Positions 55,608 to 64,000 of a stretch of DNA of 64,000 nucleotides are shown here, piece after piece. The DNA is from an uncultured Tateyamaria sp. GTDB taxonomy: Bacteria; Pseudomonadota; Alphaproteobacteria; Rhodobacterales; Rhodobacteraceae. Location of the stretch: NCBI RefSeq assembly GCF_947503705.1, contig NZ_CANNES010000001.1, positions 434,001-498,000 on the forward strand, written 5' to 3'. The notes under the pieces are model-generated. The model was not told the origin of the DNA, searched no databases, and worked only from the letters and a program-made list of their open reading frames with translations. The stretch's first letter is position 1. Each line of letters begins with the position of its first letter. The translations under genes and the position numbers were made by a program.

Positions 55608-57440
55608 CTATTCCGCCGCCTTGGTGCTGATAAAGCCGCCCGATTGCCGCTGCCAATACTTGGCATAAAGGCCCCCTCGGGCCAACAGGGCGTCATGGGT
55701 GCCTTCCTCGGCGATGCGGCCCGCATCCATAACCACGATGCGGTCCATCTCGGTCAGGGTGGACAGACGGTGGGCGATGGCCAGCACGGTTTTACCCTCC
55801 ATCACCCGGGTCAGGGCGGCTTGGATCGACGCCTCAACCTCGCTGTCGAGTGCACTTGTCGCCTCGTCCAGAACCAGGATCGGTGCATCCTTGAGGATCG
55901 CGCGAGCCAGGGCAATCCGCTGGCGTTGCCCGCCCGACAGTTTGACACCGCGTTCGCCCAAATGCGCCTCGTAGCCTTTGCGCCCTTTATGGTCCTGCAT
56001 GTCGAGGATGAAGTCCTGCGCCTCGGCCTTCTGAGCCGCCGCCATCATTTCCTCCTCGGACGCATCAGGGCGGCCATAAAGAATGTTGTCCCGGGCTGAG
56101 CGGTTGAACATCGCCGTTTCCTGCGTGACCATGCCGATGGCCCGGCGCAGGCTCTCCTGCGTTACGTCGTTGACGTCCTGACCGTCGATCAAAATGCGTC
56201 CCTGTTCCGGGGCATAAAGACGCAAAAGCAGGTTGACCAAGGTAGACTTCCCAGCCCCCGAGGCCCCAACAATGCCCACCTTTTCACCCGGTTGAATGGA
56301 CAGGGAAATGCCATCAATCCCACCGGTTTCGCGACCATAGCTAAAGCCAAGACCGTCGAACGTGATCGCGCCCTGAACATCCCGCAAAGGGGTGGCATCG
56401 GGTGCGTCCTCCAGCCGGGTGCGGGGGGTGAGGGTGCGCATGCCGTCCTCGACTTCACCAATGTTCGAATAGATGGCCATCAGCGTAAAACTGACCCAAC
56501 CAGTCATCTGTGCAATGCGAATCGCGATAGCACCAGAGGCGACGATATCCCCGGGGGAGGCTTGCCCCGCCTGCCACATCAAAATCGTGCCGCCCAACAG
56601 CAGAACAGGCAACAGCCCGGCCAAGGTCATCAGGGCCAAACGAAAGCAGGCCGCCAGAACCCCGAATTTGACCGCCGCTTCCCGAAACACCCCCATCGCG
56701 CCCAGCGCAGCCTGATCCTCGTGATCATCATGAGCAAAGAGCTTGACGGTTTTGATATTGGTGATCGTATCGACCACTTGCCCCGACACCATCGCGCGCG
56801 CCGCCGCGCGCGTCGCAGACCGTTTACGAACCCGAGGCAAAAACCAGCGGATAAGCGCGAAATAGAACACCAGCCAAACAGCAAAACCCATCGCCACGCG
56901 CCAGTCGATGGCCAAGAGCAACAGGACAGACCCCACCAACGAAGCGAGCGCAAAGGCCACCACGTTGATGAATTCCGACACCACATCGGTGACTGCCCGC
57001 GCCGCCTGCATCTGTTTCTGCGCGATGCGACCCGCGAAATCGTCGTCAAAGAACGTAACCGCCTGACCTAACGTCCAACGATGCAACCGCGACAGAACCA
57101 GCGGGTTCACATTGGGCATAACGATGATCGAGTTCGAGGCCGAAGACAGCCCGAACAGGATCGGCCTCGCAACCAGGAAAAAGACAATTGACCCGATGAC
57201 CAGACCGATATTGCCTGGGGCAAAGAACCCTTCGGGCCCGAACGTCACCGTCGCGTCGATCACCATACCAAGGATCATTGCGGTGCCCGCCTCCATCGCG
57301 CCGGCGAGCGCTGACAGGAAACCAGCCAACCACAGGGACGGCCACGCCCCTGACAAACACCAGCGCATGAAGGCCCACAGCGTTTCCGGCGGTGGACCTT
57401 CGGCCCGGTCGAACGCATTGATCCAGTTGGCGATGTTCAC
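55608..57440 (-). CDS. ABC transporter, fused permease/ATPase (exporter type), second of a pair
   Basis: A 610-residue half-transporter of the MsbA/multidrug type: N-terminal six-helix domain, then an ATPase with Walker A GASGAGKST, signature LSGGQRQRIALARAI, Walker B ILVLDEATSALDS and the H-loop IAHRLST. All motifs are consensus, so both ATP sites in a heterodimer would be active. It overlaps the first ABC gene by 4 bases (ATGA), strongly suggesting a heterodimer. The substrate (lipid, LPS precursor or drug) is unknown. Confidence 0.9.
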   Translation of the reverse strand: MNIANWINAFDRAEGPPPETLWAFMRWCLSGAWPSLWLAGFLSALAGAMEAGTAMILGMVIDATVTFGPEGFFAPGNIGLVIGSIVFFLVARPILFGLSSASNSIIVMPNVNPLVLSRLHRWTLGQAVTFFDDDFAGRIAQKQMQAARAVTDVVSEFINVVAFALASLVGSVLLLLAIDWRVAMGFAVWLVFYFALIRWFLPRVRKRSATRAAARAMVSGQVVDTITNIKTVKLFAHDDHEDQAALGAMGVFREAAVKFGVLAACFRLALMTLAGLLPVLLLGGTILMWQAGQASPGDIVASGAIAIRIAQMTGWVSFTLMAIYSNIGEVEDGMRTLTPRTRLEDAPDATPLRDVQGAITFDGLGFSYGRETGGIDGISLSIQPGEKVGIVGASGAGKSTLVNLLLRLYAPEQGRILIDGQDVNDVTQESLRRAIGMVTQETAMFNRSARDNILYGRPDASEEEMMAAAQKAEAQDFILDMQDHKGRKGYEAHLGERGVKLSGGQRQRIALARAILKDAPILVLDEATSALDSEVEASIQAALTRVMEGKTVLAIAHRLSTLTEMDRIVVMDAGRIAEEGTHDALLARGGLYAKYWQRQSGGFISTKAAE

Positions 57441-59275
57441 TCGGCAGCCTCTGTTTTCAGGAACCCGCCGGATTGGCGCGCCCAGAATTCGGAATATAGG
57501 CCGCCACTCGCCAAAAGCGCGTCATGGGTCCCGTCTTCGACGATTTTCCCGTCATCCAGCACCAGAATACGATCCATCTCGGCAATGGTGGACAGGCGGT
57601 GGGCAATGGCGATGACTGTCTTGCCCTCCATCATGCGATAAAGCGTATCCTGAATCGCCGCCTCCACCTCGCTGTCCAGCGCACTTGTCGCCTCGTCCAG
57701 CACCAGGATGGGCGCGTTTTTCAGAATCACACGGGCCAAGGTGACCCGCTGACGCTGACCGCCTGACAGCTTTACACCCCGTTCACCCACCTGGGCATCA
57801 TAACCTTTGCGCCCTTGCGGGTCGACCAGATCAAGGATGAAGTCATGCGCCTGCGCTTGTTTGGCCGCCTCAATCATCTGGTCTTCGGTTGCATCAGGGC
57901 GCCCATACAGAATGTTGTCGCGCACCGACCGGTGCAGCAGCGAACTGTCCTGCTGGACCATGCCGATGTTCAGGCGCAGGCTGTCCTGGGTCACTTGGGT
58001 GATGTCCTGGCCGTCAATCTCGATCCGCCCGCCCTCAGGGTCATAAAACCGCAAGAGCAGCTTGACCAAGGTCGACTTGCCCGCACCCGAACGGCCAATC
58101 AGGCCCACCTTTTCTCCTGGCTTGATCGTCGTCGTGATCGCATCCAGCCCACCGCTGTCGCGCCCGTAATGGTGGGACAGGTCGTGCAACGCCAGCGCGC
58201 CGTCTTTCATCATTAGTGGCTTGGCATCCGGCGCATCAACTAGGGTGATGGGCTGCGCAATCGTCTCCATCCCTTCGGCGACGACGCCAAGCTGGCGGAA
58301 AAACGTGGTCAGAGCCCACATGATCCAACCGGTCATCGCGTTCAGGCGCAAGGTCAAGGCGGTCGCCGCCGCCACAACGCCCACGCTGGCCGCGCCTTGG
58401 GTCCACAGGGCAATGGCCCAGCCGACCACGCTTACGATCAGCAGTCCGTTCAGCGTCACCAACACCACATCCATAATGGTATAGAGCCGCATTTCAGCGA
58501 TGAAAGTCGTGCGCGTCAGTTCAATCGCTTCTTTGGCGTATTCGACCTCGCGGTCGTGGTGCGCGAACATTTTGACCGAGTGAATGTTGGTATAGGCGTC
58601 AACGACCCGGCCCGTGGTGGTCGACCGGGCATCCGAGGCCGCCTGCGACGCGGGACCGACCCGCTTGACCGTCCAGCCAACAAGACAGGCGTACAGGACA
58701 AACCAGATCGTCATGGGAATCATCAGACGCGGGTCCGCTACACTCAGCAAAACGGCAGCGCCGATGAGGTACGCGAGCGCAAATGAAATCGCGTCGAACA
58801 CCTGAAACACCACCTCGCCTGCGGCGGGGGGGGTCTGCATGATCCGGTTGGCGATGCGGCCGGCAAAGTCGTTCTCGAACCAGCCCACCGATTGGCGCAG
58901 CACATGTTTATGAGATCGCCACCGGATCAAGGTACCAAAATTCGGCAGAATCGTGTTGTTGAGCAAAAGCACATCCAGCATCTGCAACACTGGCCGGACA
59001 ATCAGAACCAGCAATCCGACGATGATCACCTCGGTCCCGTAATCGGACCAAAAGGCAGCGGGCGACGTGCCCATCAAGTCCACGATGCGACCCATGTAAT
59101 AGATCAGCCCCACTTCAATCGCCGCCACGATGATCGACATGACCGCCGCCGCGACAAAGACGCGTTTGAACGGCCGGGAGTAATCCAGCAGGAAAGGCCA
59201 CAATTTGGCCGGCGGCACATCGGTTTCGGGATAGGGCGTGTAAGGATCGACGAGCGATTCAAAGTGCTTGAACAT
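57437..59275 (-). CDS. ABC transporter, fused permease/ATPase (exporter type), first of a pair
   Basis: A 612-residue partner of the gene at 55608-57440, with the same layout. Walker A is GRSGAGKST, signature LSGGQRQRVTLARVI, Walker B ILVLDEATSALDS. ATG 59275 (MFKHFESLVDPYTPY) matches the family N-terminus; ATG 59305 is an in-frame alternative. No ribosome binding site is clear for either. The start is 167 bases from the CCA-adding gene stop, so a promoter may lie in 59306-59442. Confidence 0.9.
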   Translation of the reverse strand: MFKHFESLVDPYTPYPETDVPPAKLWPFLLDYSRPFKRVFVAAAVMSIIVAAIEVGLIYYMGRIVDLMGTSPAAFWSDYGTEVIIVGLLVLIVRPVLQMLDVLLLNNTILPNFGTLIRWRSHKHVLRQSVGWFENDFAGRIANRIMQTPPAAGEVVFQVFDAISFALAYLIGAAVLLSVADPRLMIPMTIWFVLYACLVGWTVKRVGPASQAASDARSTTTGRVVDAYTNIHSVKMFAHHDREVEYAKEAIELTRTTFIAEMRLYTIMDVVLVTLNGLLIVSVVGWAIALWTQGAASVGVVAAATALTLRLNAMTGWIMWALTTFFRQLGVVAEGMETIAQPITLVDAPDAKPLMMKDGALALHDLSHHYGRDSGGLDAITTTIKPGEKVGLIGRSGAGKSTLVKLLLRFYDPEGGRIEIDGQDITQVTQDSLRLNIGMVQQDSSLLHRSVRDNILYGRPDATEDQMIEAAKQAQAHDFILDLVDPQGRKGYDAQVGERGVKLSGGQRQRVTLARVILKNAPILVLDEATSALDSEVEAAIQDTLYRMMEGKTVIAIAHRLSTIAEMDRILVLDDGKIVEDGTHDALLASGGLYSEFWARQSGGFLKTEAAE

Positions 59276-59442
59276 TGGAAGAGCCGTAAGTTTTGAGGGC
59301 AACATGTTCGTGACCGCGGGCCAAAGACCCGTTCGTCACGTCAGACGAAAAGCGACAGTTTCAGGCGTCCAGCCAGATCCCGCGAAACATGATGCAACCC
59401 TCCTTGCTCTGAAGGGTGACATAGCGCCGGTAGCGCCAAAAG

Positions 59443-60615
59443 TCACGTGCTCAAAAGGTCGTGTTTCGATTTAGTAAGGTCAGACGCCAGCCAATCCTGT
59501 TTCAGTGCCTTCAGACGTTGGCCAAGAGCAGGGCCGCTCATCTCTGGCAAATCACTGGCCGAAATTGGGAAAACAGCGCCTGCGCCGGCCTCGACCTGCT
59601 GCCTGACCTGGGCCGTCAGGGGCTTGTTCTCGATCGCCGCTCTCAGCAGAACACTGCCCATCCCAACCGTCGCGCCTAACAAATGGCCCATTGCCTTGGG
59701 CCCGAATTGGGTCATGCCGTGTTCCTGCACGTCCGCCAGTTTGCGCTGCTCCTTGCGTGACAACCGTAAACGATCTTGCACATCGACACCGCCCAGCGCG
59801 GCAAGGCGGCAGATCGGATCAGGGGCCAGACCCACGCACTGCTCCAGATATACAAAAGGACCGATCAGAGTGATCGAGGCACCAGGCAACACCCGTTGTA
59901 GAACACCGATCTGATCCATGATCGTAACCGCGCCAACGGGGTTCGGGGCGGCCAACAGTTTCAACATCTCTGCGCCGATACGTTCGGGCGAAAGCGTCTC
60001 TAATCCGTCCAAATGGGCCGCTATCGCATCCAACGTATCTGCATTCCATCCGGCATCCTCAGTTGCGTAAAATGCGCTGAAACGGAAAAAGCGCAGAATG
60101 CGCAGGTAGTCTTCGCGGATGCGCTGATGCGGGTCTTGAATAAACCGCACGCGACGCGCCAGCGCGTCAGGCAAGCCATCCAAAGGATCATGCACCGTGC
60201 CAAAACGATCCGCATAAAGGGCGTTCATCGTGAAATCACGGCGCGCGGCATCCTCGGCGATGTCGCTGGAAAAAGCGACGACGGCGCGGCGGCCATCTGT
60301 GGCCACGTCTCGGCGAAAGGTGGTCACTTCAAACGGAGTGTCATCAACCACAACCGTCACTGTGCCGTGTTCGATACCTGTCGGGATCGCCTTCCACCCG
60401 GCGGTATCGGCAATGTCCATGACCGCCTGCGGCACCGCATTGGTCGAAATATCAACATCAGACGCAGGCAGGCCCATCACTGCATTGCGCACGCACCCGC
60501 CGACAAAAAGGGCTTGATGCCCCGCATCCTCTAGCGCAGCCATCAGGCTCTGCGCCGCATGGTCCGCCAGAAAAGGCGTGTCAGCGTCTAGTCGAAAGGG
60601 ATCCGGTCCGTCCAT
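59443..60615 (-). CDS. cca: CCA tRNA nucleotidyltransferase
   Basis: A 390-residue polymerase that builds or repairs the 3' CCA of tRNA. Catalytic core: FVGGCVRNAVMGLPASDVDIS (Gly39-Gly40, Asp53, Asp55), then EVTTFRRD and EDAARRDFTMNA. ATG 60615 lies inside the end of the NUDIX gene (28-base overlap); a TTG or GTG-type start at 60645 is also open. It is linked to the NUDIX and Hsp33 genes as one leftward operon. Confidence 0.94.
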   Translation of the reverse strand: MDGPDPFRLDADTPFLADHAAQSLMAALEDAGHQALFVGGCVRNAVMGLPASDVDISTNAVPQAVMDIADTAGWKAIPTGIEHGTVTVVVDDTPFEVTTFRRDVATDGRRAVVAFSSDIAEDAARRDFTMNALYADRFGTVHDPLDGLPDALARRVRFIQDPHQRIREDYLRILRFFRFSAFYATEDAGWNADTLDAIAAHLDGLETLSPERIGAEMLKLLAAPNPVGAVTIMDQIGVLQRVLPGASITLIGPFVYLEQCVGLAPDPICRLAALGGVDVQDRLRLSRKEQRKLADVQEHGMTQFGPKAMGHLLGATVGMGSVLLRAAIENKPLTAQVRQQVEAGAGAVFPISASDLPEMSGPALGQRLKALKQDWLASDLTKSKHDLLST

Positions 60616-61187
60616 GCGCGCAGTATACGCGCGGTCGCGCCCCATATGTAATAGGGCCCGTATGGCACCGCGTAATATGATCTGCGCTGCCCGCGCCAGC
60701 GGCGCGATTCCACGACATAGCGACTGGCATCCAACACATGCGCCAACGGTACGCGAAACACCTCGGCCACTTCGCCGGGTTCGGGGCGCACCTCGAATTC
60801 CTCGGTGACCAGCGCCACAACCGGGGTCATGGTGAAACTGGTGACTGTTTCATGAGGCGCAAACGTGCCAAGCACCTCGACGATGGAGGGCGGCAGACCA
60901 ATCTCCTCGCGCGCTTCGCGCAGGGCCGTTTCAATCAGATTGGCATCCGTGTCGTCCTGCTTGCCCCCGGGAAAGGCAATCTGACCCGGATGGTGTTTCA
61001 GGGCCGATGACCGCTTGGTCAGGATAAGGTCATAACCATCGGGGCCCGCAATGATCGGGGCCAGAACGGCCGCCGGACGCAATTTGCGACCGGGGGGCAA
61101 TTGCACATCTGTGTTCAGGTCAAAATCAGACGAGGCAGCGCCGGTTTGTGCCAGCGCTGCCTGCGTGAGAGAAAGCAGATCACTCAC
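60588..61187 (-). CDS. CoA pyrophosphatase-type NUDIX hydrolase
   Basis: A 199-residue NUDIX protein. The box GGKQDDTDANLIETALREAREEIGL is preceded by LTKRSSALKHHPGQIAFPGG, the pattern of NudL/PCD1 CoA diphosphatases, which hydrolyse CoA and its oxidised or acyl forms. The likely start is GTG 61187, which overlaps the Hsp33 stop by 8 bases; a TTG at 61214 is farther upstream. It overlaps cca downstream. Confidence 0.85.
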   Translation of the reverse strand: MSDLLSLTQAALAQTGAASSDFDLNTDVQLPPGRKLRPAAVLAPIIAGPDGYDLILTKRSSALKHHPGQIAFPGGKQDDTDANLIETALREAREEIGLPPSIVEVLGTFAPHETVTSFTMTPVVALVTEEFEVRPEPGEVAEVFRVPLAHVLDASRYVVESRRWRGQRRSYYAVPYGPYYIWGATARILRAWTDRIPFD

Positions 61188-62166
61188 TTGCTGTTGTTTC
61201 CGCCTCAAAGCCAACAGTTTTCGGATCGAGGTCGTAATGCGCCCCGCAGAATTGGCAATCTGCGGTCACGCGCCCCTCATCCGTGGTCATTGTGGCGATG
61301 TCGCGCGCCGAATAGATCGACAGGCTCTGCCGCACGCGATCCTCGGAACAGGTACAGCCAAATCGGACCGGTTGCGTATCAAAGACGCGCGGCGTTTCCT
61401 CGTGAAACAGCCGCAAGAGCAGATCGCTGGGGGCCAGTTGTGGGCCGATCAGCTCCAACTCCTCAACCGTGTCCAGAAGGATATTCACCCGGTCCCAATC
61501 GTCCGACGCATCGCCATCAAGCAGGTCTGTCGCGGCCACCAATTCGCCGGTACCTTCGGCCTTGGCCATCAGTGGAGACGCTTTTGGCATATGCTGCAAC
61601 ATCACACCGCCCGCGCGCCAGTGTTCGGCGACGCCCGGTTCCTGCGACTTGCCAAAGCTCAGCTGGAAGCGCGTCGGCAACTGCTCGGACTGCGCAAAAT
61701 AAGCCTCGGCACAGGTCGACAATGATCCACCTTCAAGCGGGGTGATGCCCTGATATGGCTGCATGCCCTGGCCCTGATCAATCATGATCGCGAAATAGCC
61801 CTCGCCGACTTGATCAAATGGGGTCTCGTCGGTCAGTCGATCGGCGTCATAGCTGGCATAGGCTCTGATCCGGGCGATATCGCCCTCTTTTTCGGGGCCA
61901 TAGTAGTCCGTCGCGATCATCCGCACCGCGCCCTTGGACTGAACCTGAAGCGACAATTTCCAACGCAGCTTGATCGTTTGACCGATCAAAGCCGTGAGCA
62001 AAGCCATCTCGGCCACCAGCGCCTCGACTTGGGGCGGGTAGTCATGTTGCTTCAGAATGCCGTTCAGAACACCGTCAAGACGCGCCACGCGTCCGCGAAT
62101 GTCGGAAGCATCAAGTTGAAAAGGCAGGACGGTATCGTCCCACGCGAGTTGCGAACCAAGGGTCAT
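61180..62166 (-). CDS. hslO: Redox-regulated chaperone Hsp33
   Basis: A 328-residue holdase turned on by oxidation. The zinc cysteines are Cys271, Cys273 (CTC) and Cys304, Cys307 (CQFC), the standard C-terminal redox switch. The N-terminal domain has FQLDASDIRGRVARLD. The start ATG 62166 is divergent from the NUDIX gene at 62244 (77-base gap). Confidence 0.95.
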   Translation of the reverse strand: MTLGSQLAWDDTVLPFQLDASDIRGRVARLDGVLNGILKQHDYPPQVEALVAEMALLTALIGQTIKLRWKLSLQVQSKGAVRMIATDYYGPEKEGDIARIRAYASYDADRLTDETPFDQVGEGYFAIMIDQGQGMQPYQGITPLEGGSLSTCAEAYFAQSEQLPTRFQLSFGKSQEPGVAEHWRAGGVMLQHMPKASPLMAKAEGTGELVAATDLLDGDASDDWDRVNILLDTVEELELIGPQLAPSDLLLRLFHEETPRVFDTQPVRFGCTCSEDRVRQSLSIYSARDIATMTTDEGRVTADCQFCGAHYDLDPKTVGFEAETTASE

Positions 62167-62243
62167 TGGGGTTTCCTTCAGCGCCAGTGCTTGGCATATC
62201 GCGTCTATATAGGACAGTGGCCAGAAACTGAAAGAGGGTGCCT

Positions 62244-62681
62244 ATGATCCGCCGTTTTGGTGAACCTCCTATCGCTGGGCAAACCTATGTGCGTCGGCCC
62301 GGTGTCTATGCAGTACTCCCGCGGGATGGTCAGCTACTCTTGACCTGTCAGATGACTCCTGCGCCAGAAATCCAGCTGCCCGGTGGCGGGATTGATCCGG
62401 GCGAAAGCCCGCTGTGCGCCCTGCACCGCGAGGTGTTTGAAGAAACCGGTTGGCGGATCGCCCAGCCACGCAAGCTGGGTGCTTTTCGCCGGTTCACGTT
62501 TATGCCCGAATATGACCTTTGGGCGGAAAAGCTGTGCCATGTCTATGTAGCCTTTCCGACACGTGCGATCAGCGACCCGACCGAACCAGATCATTCGGTT
62601 ATCTGGATGACCCCAGACGCCGCGGCCCTGACTGTTTACAACGAAGGTGACCGGTCGTTTGTTGCCCGTTACTGCGCCTGA
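62244..62681 (+). CDS. NUDIX hydrolase of unknown substrate
   Basis: A 145-residue NUDIX protein with the box GGGIDPGESPLCALHREVFEETGW. It has RRFGEPP at the N-terminus. GAGGG lies 7 bases ahead of ATG 62244 (GTG 62238 also in frame). Substrate cannot be told. It ends in a 13-base overlap with the convergent phosphatase gene. Confidence 0.88.
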   Translation: MIRRFGEPPIAGQTYVRRPGVYAVLPRDGQLLLTCQMTPAPEIQLPGGGIDPGESPLCALHREVFEETGWRIAQPRKLGAFRRFTFMPEYDLWAEKLCHVYVAFPTRAISDPTEPDHSVIWMTPDAAALTVYNEGDRSFVARYCA

Positions 62682-63952
62682 TCCGCTCCGTGGTATTCGA
62701 ACACCAGCCCTGACACATCGTCAGGAAAAGTATCCCCGCCTGCAAATTCCGCCAGCCGCCAAATCATCGCCTCGAACAAGGCGGGTCCCTTTACGTCTGC
62801 CAGGTCCGTCAGCATATCGGCGAGGCCCGCCTCCTCTAGCATCATACCATCGGCAGCAGGGCACTCGGTCACGCCATCCGACAACAAGATGATACGATCG
62901 CCCGGATGCAGCTGCGCCTCAAATTGGGTAAAGGAAATGCCCGACATCAGGCCGACAGGGAATCCGCCCGGGCCATCCTGTTCGATGCTGCCGTCCGCCC
63001 GTTGGATCGCGGGATGCGGGTGGCCCGCCTGTGCCATCCTGATGTGGCCAGTAGTAAGGTCCAGATCCGCCAAAAGAAGGGTGAAATAATGCTCCGTCTC
63101 CATCTCGTCGAGGACGAGATCGTTGAGCAGTTCAATCACCTGTTCGGGAGGCAGGAAACCGTAGGTGTCATCCTCCCTCTTGGCCAAAGCCACGTTCTGA
63201 TCGGGAGCGGAGGCCGACAGATACCCCGCCAACCGCGCTGTCATTAAGGCAGAGCTGATGCCGTGCCCCGACACATCCAATGAATAAAGGCCCAGCCGCC
63301 CCTCGCCCGCAGGAAAAAACCCGACAAGGTCGCCGCCCACATGCCCGCTGGACCGCAGCATGAGGGATACGTCACCAGTGCCAAAGGATTTGTGCCGTTC
63401 CGGGATCAGCGATTGCTGTAGTTTTTTCGCCTCTAGCAGGTCGTTATCCAGCGAATCGTAAAGCCGTTGGAGTTCGTCCAGTGTGTCGGTGATCAGGCGG
63501 TTTTTCTCGGTCAGCTCCCGCTGCATCCGCAAAATCCGTTCGCCCGCCGCGATGCGTGCACGCAATTCGTTGGAGTCCACCGGCTTGGTCAGAAAATCAT
63601 CGGCCCCCGCCTCAAGGCCCATCGCGACCTCATTCTTTTCACTCTTGGACGTCAGCAGAATGAAATAACCATAGCGGTCCAATGTGATCTTGCGAAAGGC
63701 GTCACAGAATTCGAGGCCATTCATCCCCGGCATCATCCAATCGCTCAGCACCAGGTCAGGCGATACCGTTTTGCAGATGTCCAACGCCTCCTCGCCCGAC
63801 GCCGCCTCGTAGACCTCAAACCCCCAGCGCTTGACCGAACTGGACAGAATGCGCCGTTGCAACCTGCTGTCATCCACGATCAAAACCCGATGGGGGACAT
63901 CGGGTTCAAACGATACCGGGGTATCTGCAATCGTCTGGGCGGGTACGTTCAT
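62669..63952 (-). CDS. Response regulator with SpoIIE/RsbU-type PP2C phosphatase
   Basis: A 427-residue protein. The receiver domain (about 22-140) has Asp71 as the phosphoacceptor (LVLSDWMMPGMNG) and a conserved Lys in FLTKPV. A coiled-coil linker (about 145-185) joins it to a PP2C phosphatase (about 200-420) with metal-binding motifs HVGGDLVGFF, LDVSGHG and LLSDGVTE. Such proteins dephosphorylate anti-sigma antagonists in general stress or surface-growth control. No anti-sigma or antagonist gene is adjacent. ATG 63952 is used; the frame reads further toward the window edge. Confidence 0.9.
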   Translation of the reverse strand: MNVPAQTIADTPVSFEPDVPHRVLIVDDSRLQRRILSSSVKRWGFEVYEAASGEEALDICKTVSPDLVLSDWMMPGMNGLEFCDAFRKITLDRYGYFILLTSKSEKNEVAMGLEAGADDFLTKPVDSNELRARIAAGERILRMQRELTEKNRLITDTLDELQRLYDSLDNDLLEAKKLQQSLIPERHKSFGTGDVSLMLRSSGHVGGDLVGFFPAGEGRLGLYSLDVSGHGISSALMTARLAGYLSASAPDQNVALAKREDDTYGFLPPEQVIELLNDLVLDEMETEHYFTLLLADLDLTTGHIRMAQAGHPHPAIQRADGSIEQDGPGGFPVGLMSGISFTQFEAQLHPGDRIILLSDGVTECPAADGMMLEEAGLADMLTDLADVKGPALFEAMIWRLAEFAGGDTFPDDVSGLVFEYHGADQAQ

Positions 63953-64000
63953 ATCTAGGTTTGTCCGAACTGCTCTGGCCCGGCCTACCCCGCCCAACTT

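Noticed and set aside
1-64000. CRISPR arrays, tRNA/rRNA genes, insertion sequences, integrases or phage genes
   Set aside because: Looked for direct-repeat arrays, cloverleaf genes and transposase/integrase-like frames in the gaps and found none I could support.

Overview
The window is a gene-dense, GC-rich stretch of bacterial chromosome. The gene families and neighbourhoods point to a marine alphaproteobacterium of the Rhodobacteraceae (Roseobacter group). Supporting signs are the lptCAB-hpf-ptsN block, rimP-nusA-ylxR-infB, dnaK-dnaJ beside alkB, secA beside a conserved unknown periplasmic protein, a NavBac-type sodium channel and NodH-like sulfotransferases. I see no integrase, transposase, phage gene, tRNA, rRNA or CRISPR array, so this reads as core chromosome with some accessory surface-glycan genes. 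No species can be named from the sequence alone.

Layout. 1-1512: 3' part of an alanyl-tRNA synthetase-like gene of unusual short type. 1601-9188: phenylacetate catabolic operon paaJABCDEZ-X behind one promoter with a palindrome. 9231-13968: RNase D, arabinose-5-phosphate isomerase, LptC-LptA-LptB, then HPF and EIIA-Ntr (envelope LPS plus stress/nitrogen PTS). 13965-25127: surface polysaccharide region: a sulfotransferase, a GT14/DUF5927 transferase, three other glycosyltransferases, galE, galU, kdsB, cysQ and a KpsM-like export permease. 25124-30502: small membrane protein, alkB, dnaK-dnaJ, radC. 30506-38544: a PstS/OmpA fusion, an unknown membrane-anchored protein, secA, a parvulin, argJ, mutT. 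38545-38875: an AT-rich island with an unannotated-looking 44-residue gene and a bidirectional terminator. 38876-44206: infB, ylxR, nusA, rimP, with an intrinsic terminator inside the rimP leader. 44335-51128: a half-length peptide-binding protein, proline iminopeptidase, ubiG, MarR regulator, nitrilase-family amidase, glutaredoxin, comF, an NDUFAF5-like protein, hemH. 51209-53439: a small secreted/membrane protein and two L,D-transpeptidases around a CAP-domain lipoprotein. 53538-64000: sodium channel, RlmD-like methyltransferase, a paired ABC exporter, CCA-adding enzyme, CoA-type NUDIX hydrolase, Hsp33, another NUDIX protein and a REC-PP2C phosphatase.

How the genes work together. The paa block activates phenylacetyl-CoA by epoxidation (PaaABCDE), opens and oxidises the ring product (PaaZ), and thiolyses it (PaaJ), under PaaX control; the ligase, isomerase and beta-oxidation partners are elsewhere. 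KdsD and KdsB supply CMP-KDO and LptCAB carries LPS outward. GalE/GalU supply UDP-hexoses to the glycosyltransferases, a sulfotransferase may sulfate the glycan, and CysQ could remove the PAP by-product. The most interesting leads are the short AlaRS-like gene, the possible sulfated-glycan locus, the 44-residue small protein, the terminator in the rimP leader and the one-lobed peptide-binding protein. I did not find an obviously new multi-gene defence or metabolic system.
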